Shown: positions 1 to 6,397 of the stretch, piece by piece
Position numbering within the stretch: position 1 is the stretch's first letter
Layout of the letters: each line of letters opens with the position of its first letter
Origin: Lachnospiraceae bacterium UBA3282
GTDB lineage: Bacteria; Bacillota; Clostridia; Lachnospirales; Lachnospiraceae
Direction: 5' to 3'
Assembly: GCA_002361735.1 (NCBI GenBank)
Contig: DETS01000008.1
Span: 649 to 11,999, forward strand
DNA length: 11,351 nt
Program-made: the position numbers and the translations under genes
The notes under the pieces: generated by a model
Database searches by the model: none
What the model was told of the DNA's origin: nothing
Seen by the model: the letters and a program-made list of their open reading frames with translations, nothing else

Positions 1-1113
1 ATGTACCACTGGTGCAATCTGGAGCTGAAAAAATATTTCGGCATCGACGAGCCGCTTACACCGGAGAACGCGGAAGCGGTTTGGAAGAAGACCACCGAAC
101 TTTTGCAGACCTCCGACAAGCTTACGGTGAGAGGGATCATTGAACAGTCCAACGTAAAATACATCGGCACCACGGACGATCCCGTAGACACGCTGGAATG
201 GCATGAAAAGATCGCGGCGGATGAGAGCATTTCCTTTATGGTCTGCCCGTCCTACAGACCGGATAAGGCAATCAATATCCAAAAGGACGGTTTCGCGGAT
301 TATATCAAGGCGTTGGCTGCCTCTGTCGGTAAAGAAAAACTGGAGACGGTAAAAGAGGTGCAGGATGCTCTGAATGAGAGGATTGATTTCTTTAAGAAAC
401 ACGGCTGCAGGGCCTCCGACCACGGCATCGATTATGTGCCCTTCGCACCGGCGAAAGAGGCGGAACTGGATCAGATCCTGCAAAAGGGATTGCGGGGCGA
501 GACGCTTACCAAGACGGAAATCGACAAATATCAGACAGCCATCCTGCTCTCTCTGGCAAAGAAATATAAAAAAGAAAATATTGTCATGGAAATCCACTAT
601 TCCTGCACGAGGAATGTCAATGAAAAAATGTTTGGCATCGAAGGACCGGACACCGGCTTTGACATGATAGCCAAGAGCAACTGTGCCAACGAGATGGCAG
701 CGCTCTTTTCGGAACTGGACAAAACAAATGAGCTTCCGAAGACGATCATCTATTCTCTGGACGCGAGCGACTTTAACCAGATCGCAACCTGTATCGGCGC
801 TTTCCAGTCGGATGAAATCCCCGGAAAGATGCAGATGGGCGCGGCGTGGTGGTTCCTCGATACCAGAGACGGTATGGAAGAACAGATGAAATCTCTGGCG
901 AACTTAAGTTTGCTGGGCAATTTTGTGGGAATGCTGACCGATTCCAGATCGTTCCTGTCTTACACCAGACATGACTATTTCAGGCGGATCCTGTGCAATC
1001 TGATCGGAAAATGGGTGGAAGAAGGCGAGTATCCGGCAAACCCGGCGTCACTAAAGAAACTGGTGGAAGGTATCAGCTATTACAATGCGGAACGGTATTT
1101 TGGCATCAAATAA
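1..1113 (+). CDS. uxaC: Glucuronate/galacturonate isomerase UxaC, 5'-truncated by window edge
   Basis: Interconverts D-galacturonate with D-tagaturonate and D-glucuronate with D-fructuronate, the first cytoplasmic step of uronate catabolism. The 370 visible residues match the UxaC family: an early YHW then LELKKYFGI stretch, a GTTDDP motif near residue 57, GCRASDHGID near 135-146, GPDTGFD, TNELPKTI, and the highly conserved block LTDSRSFLSYTRHDYFRRIL near the end. The protein finishes with the usual RYFGIK. E. coli UxaC is about 470 residues and its equivalent of YHW lies near residue 100, so the ATG at base 1 is an internal methionine and about 100 N-terminal residues, including the early metal-binding histidines, lie outside the window. 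The visible part is undamaged. It ends 18 bases before uxaB, so the two are probably cotranscribed. Confidence 0.95.
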   Translation: MYHWCNLELKKYFGIDEPLTPENAEAVWKKTTELLQTSDKLTVRGIIEQSNVKYIGTTDDPVDTLEWHEKIAADESISFMVCPSYRPDKAINIQKDGFADYIKALAASVGKEKLETVKEVQDALNERIDFFKKHGCRASDHGIDYVPFAPAKEAELDQILQKGLRGETLTKTEIDKYQTAILLSLAKKYKKENIVMEIHYSCTRNVNEKMFGIEGPDTGFDMIAKSNCANEMAALFSELDKTNELPKTIIYSLDASDFNQIATCIGAFQSDEIPGKMQMGAAWWFLDTRDGMEEQMKSLANLSLLGNFVGMLTDSRSFLSYTRHDYFRRILCNLIGKWVEEGEYPANPASLKKLVEGISYYNAERYFGIK

Positions 1114-1131
1114 AGAAGGAGGGTGCGGGTT

Positions 1132-1782
1132 ATGGAACTGCTTAGTTACAAGACATTGGAGGAACAAAAGTACGACGGATATCTTTTGAAGGAGGCACCG
1201 GAGAAAGTCCTTCAATTTGGAGAAGGGAATTTTTTGAGAGCGTTTGTGGACTATTTTTTCGATAAGATGAATGAGGAGGCGGGCTTTCACGGTAAGATCT
1301 GCGTGACACAGCCGATCGGCCAGGGACTGGGCGATATGATGAATGCGCAGGACTGCCTGTATACCCTGTTTCTGCGCGGTTCCGAGAACGGGCAGAAGGT
1401 AAATAACAAAAGGGTGATTTCCGCGCTTTCCAGATGCTTAAATCCCTACAAAGACTATCAGGAACTTTTGGACTGCGCAAAAAATCCCGATCTGCGGTTT
1501 ATCGTATCCAACACGACGGAGGCAGGCATTGCCTATGATCCTTCCTGCAAAAAGGATGATGTTCCTCCGGCGAGCTGATCGACAATAACGGCGCTGCCGA
1601 TCATTGTGGTGGATGACGTGACGCCTTACAAGCAGAGAAAGGTGCGTATCTTAAACGGCGCGCACACATCCTTTATCATGGCAGCTTACCTGGCAGGACA
1701 GGATATCGTAAGGGATTGTATGAAGGATGAAGTCATCCACAGCTTTATGAATAAGACAATTTACGACGAGGTGATTCCCACG
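1132..1782 (+). pseudogene. uxaB: Tagaturonate reductase (altronate oxidoreductase) UxaB, disrupted and truncated
   Basis: The family reduces tagaturonate to altronate with NADH. The ATG at 1132 is preceded by AAGGAGGG at 1117-1123; a GTG at 1123 is in frame but overlaps that site. Residues 1-148 match the N-terminal half: FGEGNFLRAF nucleotide-binding motif, then SNTTEAGIAYDP and PPAS. A TGA follows at 1576. Bases 1572-1592 read ELIDNNG in another frame, a later UxaB segment, and from 1594 the original frame resumes with LPIIVVDD and the catalytic signature KVRILNGAH (Lys, Asn and His of the mannitol dehydrogenase family). UxaB ends at DEVIPT (1782) and passes straight into UxaA. By comparison with E. 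coli UxaB (483 residues), about 33 and 95 residues are missing internally and about 150 from the C-terminus. It cannot give a normal enzyme as written. Three junctions suggest artefact or deletion rather than ordinary decay. Confidence 0.88.
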
Positions 1783-2631
1783 GTGGGCTGTGTCAATTCC
1801 GTAGCCGGAGAGCTGGTTAAGCGGAATCAGCATCTGGTGACGGGCAGCATTGAGGGACTGTATTCCTTTCCGCACCCCTTTGGCTGCAGCCAGCTTGGAG
1901 AAGATCATGAGCAGACCAAAAAACTGCTCGCGGCGCTGGTCAGACATCCGAATGCCGGGGGCGTGCTGGTGCTCGGGCTTGGCTGTGAGAATCTGACGAT
2001 GTCTCAGTTTCAGGAAGAACTTGGCTCATGGGATCCCGCCAGAGTTAAATTCCTGGTCTGTCAGAATGTGGAGGATGAGTTGGCGGAAGGCGGAAGGCTA
2101 CTTGCTGAGCTGGCGGAGTATGCGGGAGCTTTTCAGAGAGAAGAAATTTCCGCAAGTAAGCTGGTAATCGGTATGAAGTGCGGCGGCTCGGACGGGCTTT
2201 CCGGTATCACGGCAAATCCGACGGTCGGAAGGTTTTCCGATTATATGGTATCCATCGGCGGGTCTACCGTGCTGACCGAAGTGCCGGAGATGTTCGGCGC
2301 GGAGAGTATTTTGTTTAATCGCTGCCAGAGCAGAGTGGTGTTTGATAAGGCAGTCTCCATGGTAAATGATTTTAAGACTTATTTTGTGGAACACGGACAG
2401 GTGGTTTATGAGAATCCGAGCCCCGGCAACAATCTGGTCAGTGCGATGAACTTAACGGCAGCAGGCGCACATATGATTCTTTTTACGACCGGGCGGGGCA
2501 CGCCTTTCGGGGCGCCGGCACCGACGGTGAAGATTTCCACGAATACGGCGCTCGCGGAAAAGAAGTGCGGATGGATTGATTTCAATGCCGGGACGGTGGC
2601 GGAGGGAGAGTCCTTAAACGACGCCGCTTCT
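1783..2631 (+). pseudogene. uxaA: Altronate dehydratase UxaA, lacking N-terminus, an internal segment and C-terminus
   Basis: UxaA dehydrates D-altronate to KDG. The frame enters at TVGCVN, a conserved UxaA motif about 120 residues into the family protein, fused in frame to the UxaB fragment. Conserved blocks follow: GCSQLGEDHEQT, RHPNAGGVLVLGLGCEN, GGSDGLSGITANP, VGRFSDY, TEVPEMFGAE, then TTGRGTPFG, PTVKISTN and WIDFNAG. At 2422-2430 the motif PSPGN is joined directly to a later segment that normally follows a second PGN motif, removing about 60 residues in frame. The normal C-terminus is missing: after the codons for SLNDAA, near 2625, the sequence runs into the 3' end of the opposing lacI gene. 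The open frame continues to 2943, but that stretch is antisense to lacI and not UxaA. No own start codon or ribosome site exists. The identity is sure; the structure looks deleted at both ends and in the middle. Confidence 0.88.
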
Positions 2632-3636
2632 TTAGAAAGAGGTGGTATCTCTGTGCGCGATGGAGCAGCCCACGATATTGTGGGCGGGCACGCCTTCCTC
2701 CTTGTCAAGCACCTTGAGCAGGCGTTCTACCGTGTCACTGCAAACTTTGGAAATGCAGTTATCTACGGAAGTCAGCTCCGGGTTGGAGCAAATGCAGAGG
2801 GAGGAGTTGTTGTAGCCGACGATTTCCATGTCTTTGGGAATGCGCAGACCTTTTTCTCCGGCATATTTGACAGCGCCGACAGCGAGACCGTCGTCTGTGG
2901 CAAACACGCTGTCAAACGAATGATCCGGCTGGGAGAGGAGTAAATCTCTCGCCTGATAGATATCGTTTTTTACAAAAAGCGCTAATGTTTCGTCAATGGG
3001 AAGATTCGAGTAGGCAAGCGCAGTCTCATAGCCCATTCGTTTTTGATTAGCGCTGTAGGAATGGGAATCCGTGAGAAATACGATTCTGCGTCTGCCGTGT
3101 TTGATCAGTTTCATCGTTACGTCGTAGGCGGCCTGATAATCGTTGGAGGCTGTGCAGTAAACGTTTTCGCCGTTGACCAGACCGTTGATGAGAAAAACGG
3201 GTGTCTTGGATGCCGCTTTTCGGATGTAATCGGTTTCTTCTTCGTTCGTGCCCGTTCCGGCGTAGGTGGAGCCGACCAGAATCAGCGCGTCGATATGTTT
3301 GGAGAGCATCATGGACACATGCGCCTCTTTTTCCTCGCGGGAATAGCCGCTGCACCCTAAGATACAGCCGTAACCTTTTTCGTGCAGATCTTCTTCCAGA
3401 AAAGCAACGACGGAGGACATGTAGGCATCGGAGATACGGGGAACCAGCACGCCGATGGTATGCATGGTATTGAGACCGAGACCCTGTGCAAAGATATTGG
3501 GTGTATATTCGGAACGCTCAATGATTTCCATAACTTTCTTTTTGGTTTTTTCGCTGACCTTCGGACTGCCGTTCATGACTCTGGATACCGTTGCGATGGA
3601 TACGCCTGCTTCCTCGGCAATGTCGTAAATATTCAT
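2632..3636 (-). CDS. LacI-family transcriptional regulator, probable uronate/pectin repressor
   Basis: A 334-residue protein, normal for the family. Residues 1-20 form the LacI helix-turn-helix (MNIYDIAEEAGVSIATVSRV), followed by the hinge region and a periplasmic-binding-protein-like sensor domain starting near HTIGVLVPRI. An in-frame ATG 54 bases upstream is possible, but the start at 3636 places the DNA-binding domain at the usual N-terminus; a GAAGGG lies upstream at 3646-3651 in the minus-strand leader. The gene is divergent from the pectin methylesterase and shares the intergenic region with a LacI-type palindrome at 3710-3725. The same palindrome precedes the KDG operon at 6342, so this protein is the natural candidate to bind both; that is inference. 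The inducer is unknown, plausibly a uronate or KDG. The gene appears intact, but no terminator follows because uxaA sequence abuts its stop codon. Confidence 0.93.
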   Translation of the reverse strand: MNIYDIAEEAGVSIATVSRVMNGSPKVSEKTKKKVMEIIERSEYTPNIFAQGLGLNTMHTIGVLVPRISDAYMSSVVAFLEEDLHEKGYGCILGCSGYSREEKEAHVSMMLSKHIDALILVGSTYAGTGTNEEETDYIRKAASKTPVFLINGLVNGENVYCTASNDYQAAYDVTMKLIKHGRRRIVFLTDSHSYSANQKRMGYETALAYSNLPIDETLALFVKNDIYQARDLLLSQPDHSFDSVFATDDGLAVGAVKYAGEKGLRIPKDMEIVGYNNSSLCICSNPELTSVDNCISKVCSDTVERLLKVLDKEEGVPAHNIVGCSIAHRDTTSF

Positions 3637-3661
3637 ATTGCAAAACCTGCCCTTCTTTCTT

Positions 3662-3690
3662 ATCATAAGTTTTGTGAACAAAAATAGCAA
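3662..3690 (-). promoter_or_regulatory. Probable lacI promoter
   Basis: On the minus strand, TTGCTA (3690-3685) and TATGAT (3667-3662) are separated by 17 bases. The start point would be about 20 bases upstream of the lacI start codon. The -10 matches consensus at 5 of 6 positions and the -35 at 4 of 6. The call rests on sequence match alone. Confidence 0.5.
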
Positions 3691-3705
3691 GTAAAAATAG
3701 CGAGT
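3680..3705. repeat. Tandem 13-bp repeat in the divergent lacI / methylesterase intergenic region
   Basis: Two copies of AAAAATAGCRAGT (3680-3692 and 3693-3705) lie end to end, differing at one base. A third partial copy (AAAAATG) leads into the operator. The first copy contains the proposed lacI -35 box. The repeat may be accidental AT-rich structure or may space the operator from the promoter. Confidence 0.55.
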
Positions 3706-3709
3706 AAAA

Positions 3710-3725
3710 ATGTAAGGGGTTACAT
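3710..3725. promoter_or_regulatory. LacI-family operator, copy 1
   Basis: ATGTAAGGGGTTACAT is a 16-bp palindrome with perfect six-base arms around a GGGG centre. LacI-family proteins typically bind sites of this general form. It differs by one base from the site at 6342-6357. It lies 28 bases upstream of the methylesterase start and upstream of the lacI promoter, so it is best placed to control the methylesterase and perhaps to affect lacI. Confidence 0.72.
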
Positions 3726-3753
3726 TATCGAGAAAGTTTTTTGGGAGAAAACA

Positions 3754-4512
3754 ATGAGTTATGTGATTTCAGAGAGCGACATCCTCATAGAGGGAAAACA
3801 TTTTGAGGGCAGCTTAAGCGCCCATATGCAGCATGAGGACGGGCGTCCCTATCATACCTTCCGCACGGCGACGGTTCTGGTGACCGGAAATCGTGTGAAG
3901 TTCAAAAACTGCCGCTTTGCCAATACAGCCGGAAGCGGAAGGAAAGTCGGACAGGCGATCGCTCTTTATCTGGACGGAGATGATATCGTCTTGGAGGACT
4001 GTGTGCTGGAAGGGCATCAGGACACCCTGTTTTTGGCGCTGCTGCCGCCGCATGAATATGAAAAGGACGGCTTTTTGGGACCCGGGCAGTTTACGCCCAG
4101 GACGAGGCGGACGGTTTCTCTGAAAAACTGTAAGATCAGCGGCGGCGTTGACTTTATTTTCGGCGGGGCGACCGCGTATTTTGACGACTGCGAGTTTGTC
4201 AGCGTGGAGGAAGGCTATGTGTTTGCGCCTTCCACGCCGGAAGATGTGCAGACGGGATTCGTGGCGAGAAACTGCAGATTTACGGCGGCTGCCGACGTAA
4301 AAAAGGAGAGCTGTTATATCGCGAGACCGTGGCGGGAATTTGCGAAGGTGAGATTGGAGCACTGTTATCTGGGCGGACATATCCATAAAAACGGGTTTCA
4401 CGATTGGGGCAAAACAGAAGCGCACGGAAGCGTTGTCTTTGAGGAGACGGATTCCTACGGTCCGGGGGCGCAGGGCGCGGTCAGACCGGATTATGTGCGG
4501 TTAACCAGGTAA
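3754..4512 (+). CDS. Pectin methylesterase (CE8), short and without signal peptide
   Basis: Removes methyl groups from galacturonate residues of pectin fragments. The start is supported by GGGAG at 3743-3747, six bases upstream. All CE8 catalytic elements are visible: QAIALYLDGDD with Gln67, GHQDTLF with Gln89 and Asp90, GGVDFIFGGATAYF with the nucleophile Asp133, and IARPWREFAK with Arg191 and Trp193. At 252 residues it is shorter than secreted enzymes such as Erwinia PemA (over 300). The usual first beta-helix turns, with their GSGDFxTIQ-type motif, are absent, and no signal peptide is present, so it probably acts in the cytoplasm on imported oligosaccharides. A natural short form is likely because the ribosome site and operator are well placed, but an upstream deletion cannot be excluded. 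The last codon and the stop codon lie within the inverted-repeat element. Confidence 0.9.
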   Translation: MSYVISESDILIEGKHFEGSLSAHMQHEDGRPYHTFRTATVLVTGNRVKFKNCRFANTAGSGRKVGQAIALYLDGDDIVLEDCVLEGHQDTLFLALLPPHEYEKDGFLGPGQFTPRTRRTVSLKNCKISGGVDFIFGGATAYFDDCEFVSVEEGYVFAPSTPEDVQTGFVARNCRFTAAADVKKESCYIARPWREFAKVRLEHCYLGGHIHKNGFHDWGKTEAHGSVVFEETDSYGPGAQGAVRPDYVRLTR

Positions 4513-4704
4513 TTGCGAAACTCTTTCTTTGTTGTTGAAATTGTACATATAGCATAACCAACACAGACGCGCTTTCGCTCCGTCAAACGTAACGGTACTA
4601 AGCTCAAAGAAACTCCGCTAAGTACCGACGTTTTCCAAGGGTCTGCTTATGGTTATACTATATGCACAATTGATGTAACTCTGAGGAGAGTTTCGCAATT
4701 ACCT
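4507..4704. repeat. 198-bp structured inverted-repeat element (MITE-like)
   Basis: Perfect 18-bp terminal inverted repeats (AGGTAATTGCGAAACTCT at 4507-4524 and its complement at 4687-4704) bound the element. Inside is a second inverted pair of 22 bp with 20 matches (4539-4560 and 4650-4671), then CAGAC/GTCTG (4564-4568 and 4641-4645), then a central stem (4585-4590 with 4628-4633, and 4593-4603 with 4617-4627) around a 13-base loop. The whole could fold as one long branched hairpin. No open reading frame of note and no poly-T tract is present, and no target duplication is obvious. The left end overlaps the last two codons of the methylesterase gene. It may be a non-autonomous mobile element or a structured RNA; abundance elsewhere in the genome cannot be judged here. 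Confidence 0.8.
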
Positions 4705-4744
4705 CAAAAACAGTAACGCTGGAAGGAGAAAGAGGGGTAAAAGC

Positions 4745-5523
4745 ATGGAGATGCAATTGATTATGAAAACGGCGCGCAGTGTAACGGTCGCACTGAACGA
4801 TGGAGGAACCTATGAGACCAAGGAGCCGTATCGACTGTTCCTAAACGATGAGGAGCGGAAGGAAACGGATGTGGTAGTTAGCGGTCTGTACGATCTGGAG
4901 CCGGATACGGCGTACACGCTCGTTGTCAAAAATAAAGGAGATGATATTGTAGGGCGCCTTTCTTTCCGGACGGAGGAAGAATCCGTCACGATCAATGTAA
5001 AAGATCTGGGAGCAGCCGGGGACGGCAAGACGGATGATACAGGATTCATTCAAGCGGCGGTGATGGCGTGTCCGCCGGCAGGACGGGTGCTGATTCCGGC
5101 AGGCAGTTACAGGATCACAAGCATTTTCTTAAAAAGCGGGATACGGCTGGAGCTTGCCAAAGGAGCGGAGCTCCTTGCTGAGACGGACAGGAATCATTTC
5201 GCGAAGTTCCCGGGAATGATCGTCGGCACAAACGGAACGGAGGAATACCATTTGGGGACGTGGGAAGGGGAACTGGTGGCACGATCCCAAGGTAATGGTG
5301 GGTGCCTATCGGCCGAGAATGTTGTTTTTGAATCACTGTGAGAACATACAGGTACAGGGATTGACCTTCCATGACAGTCCGGCGTGGGTGGTTCACCCGT
5401 TTTTCAGCAAAGATTTGGTGTTTGCCGATTTGAAGATTCGGAATCCGAAGCAGTCGCCCAACACGGACGGCATCGATCCGGAATCCTGCCGCAACGTGAA
5501 AATCGTGGGGGTTCATTTCTCCT
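4745..5523 (+). pseudogene. GH28 polygalacturonase-type glycosidase, frameshifted and missing its C-terminal half
   Basis: GH28 enzymes hydrolyse galacturonan. The start has AGAGGGG at 4731-4737. Residues 1-78 look like a fibronectin-III-type domain, and no signal peptide is present. The beta-helix begins near residue 82 (TINVKDLGAAGDGKTDD). Frame 1 of the protein is readable to GTWEGE (residue 176). From 5274 the homologous reading shifts frame and reads WWHDPKVMVGAYRPR, then HDSPAW, HPFF and the active-site motif NTDGIDPES. About 35 residues are missing between the parts, and the original frame hits a TGA at 5339. The second part stops at VGVHFS, exactly where the family continues with the catalytic Asp-Asp; the later GHG and RxK motifs are also lost. 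After that the DNA becomes a sugar kinase. As written it cannot be active. Confidence 0.87.
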
Positions 5524-6279
5524 TTTCATCTTGGCGGCATCTACTATTACGAGATGGGGGTTGCGCCCAGAAAACCGTCCATCATTTATGACAGACAAAA
5601 TTCTTCTTTTTCCGGAATCGATTCAGCGCAGCTGCCGGATGACATTTACGAAAAGACGGCTTGTTTCCATACCAGCGGAATCACTCTGGCACTCTCTGAA
5701 AACGTCAGGGAAACGGCGGTGGAAATGATCGGGCGTTTTCGGGCGGCAGGGGCAAGGATTTCTTTTGACGTAAACTACAGGGCAAACCTTTGGAGTGAGG
5801 AAAAAGCGCGGGAAACCATAGAAAGGATTTTGCCCTTGATTGATATTTTATTTATTTCCGAGGAGACCTGCCGCAGGATGATGGGCATGAGCGGCACGCT
5901 GAAGGAAATGATGAAGAAGCTTTCGGAGGTTTGTTCGATTGAGAGAGTATGCTCGACCATGCGAACGGTAAAAAGTCCCAAGAAGCATGATTTTACTTCT
6001 CTGATTTACGATGCTGCGGCGGACAGATACTGCGAGGAAAACCCTTATACGGATATTGATGTGATCGACCGGATCGGCTCCGGAGATGCTTATGTGGCAG
6101 GCGTGCTTTACGGGCTGCTTCACTTTGACGATCCGATGCGGGCATTACAGTACGGAAATGCCGCCTCCAGTGTGAAGAATACGATCCCCGGCGATCTGCC
6201 GTCCAGTGATCTGGCGGAAATTGAGGGAATCATCAGAAATCATAACGCGACCGGATATGTCAGCGAGTTGAATCGGTAG
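5524..6279 (+). pseudogene. PfkB-family sugar kinase (KDG-kinase-like), N-terminus missing
   Basis: A ribokinase/PfkB-family protein, probably 2-keto-3-deoxygluconate kinase. The homologous frame is recognisable from IYYYEMG (about 5539), through SFDVNYRANLW, FISEETCRRM and CSTMRTV, to the ATP/catalytic motif DRIGSGDAYVAG and the C-terminal KNTIPGDLP. From the in-frame ATG at 5554 only 241 residues remain; relatives have about 340, so about 100 N-terminal residues with the substrate-binding part are gone. There is no ribosome site before that ATG, which is an internal methionine. The gene is joined directly to the GH28 fragment. The C-terminal part is clean. It differs clearly from the intact kinase downstream, so it is not a tandem copy of recent origin. 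Confidence 0.82.
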
Positions 6280-6314
6280 CCTATGAAAAAAGTGAAAAAA
6301 ATTTCAAAACAGTA

Positions 6315-6343
6315 TAGGCAATTTCTGTTTTTTGCGTTATAAT
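6315..6343 (+). promoter_or_regulatory. Promoter of the kinase-kduI-kduD-eda operon
   Basis: TAGGCA (6315-6320) and a perfect TATAAT (6338-6343) are separated by 17 bases. The start point would fall near 6350, inside the operator at 6342-6357, the classic arrangement for repression by blocking polymerase. Confidence 0.75.
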
Positions 6344-6357
6344 GTAAGGGCTTACAT
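6342..6357. promoter_or_regulatory. LacI-family operator, copy 2
   Basis: ATGTAAGGGCTTACAT, a palindrome with seven-base arms around a GG centre, overlaps the last two bases of the -10 box and covers the predicted start point. It matches the operator at 3710-3725 in 15 of 16 bases. It implies joint control of this operon and the methylesterase region by the same regulator, most simply the LacI-family protein encoded here. Confidence 0.75.
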
Positions 6358-6397
6358 ATGTGCTGCCAGGGAAAAAGGAAAAGGAGATAAAACGGGT

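Noticed and set aside
1573..1581. TGA in uxaB as recoding (selenocysteine or programmed frameshift)
   Set aside because: Conserved protein segments are missing on both sides of it, so a deletion explains the stop; no insertion-type hairpin was seen.
2632..2943. Extension of the UxaB-UxaA open frame to 2943
   Set aside because: It is antisense to a well-conserved LacI-family protein and has no UxaA similarity; the open frame is incidental.
3814..4425. Long minus-strand open frame opposite the methylesterase
   Set aside because: It is a shadow of a gene with clear catalytic motifs on the plus strand and has no recognisable domain.
4513..4744. tRNA, riboswitch or CRISPR in the methylesterase-GH28 gap
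   Set aside because: The structure is one nested inverted repeat with no cloverleaf pattern, regular spaced repeats or known aptamer motif that I recognise.
6332..6397. Upstream in-frame start giving a 387-residue second kinase
   Set aside because: The extra codons overlap the -10 box and operator; the start at 6398 has the ribosome site and fits family length.
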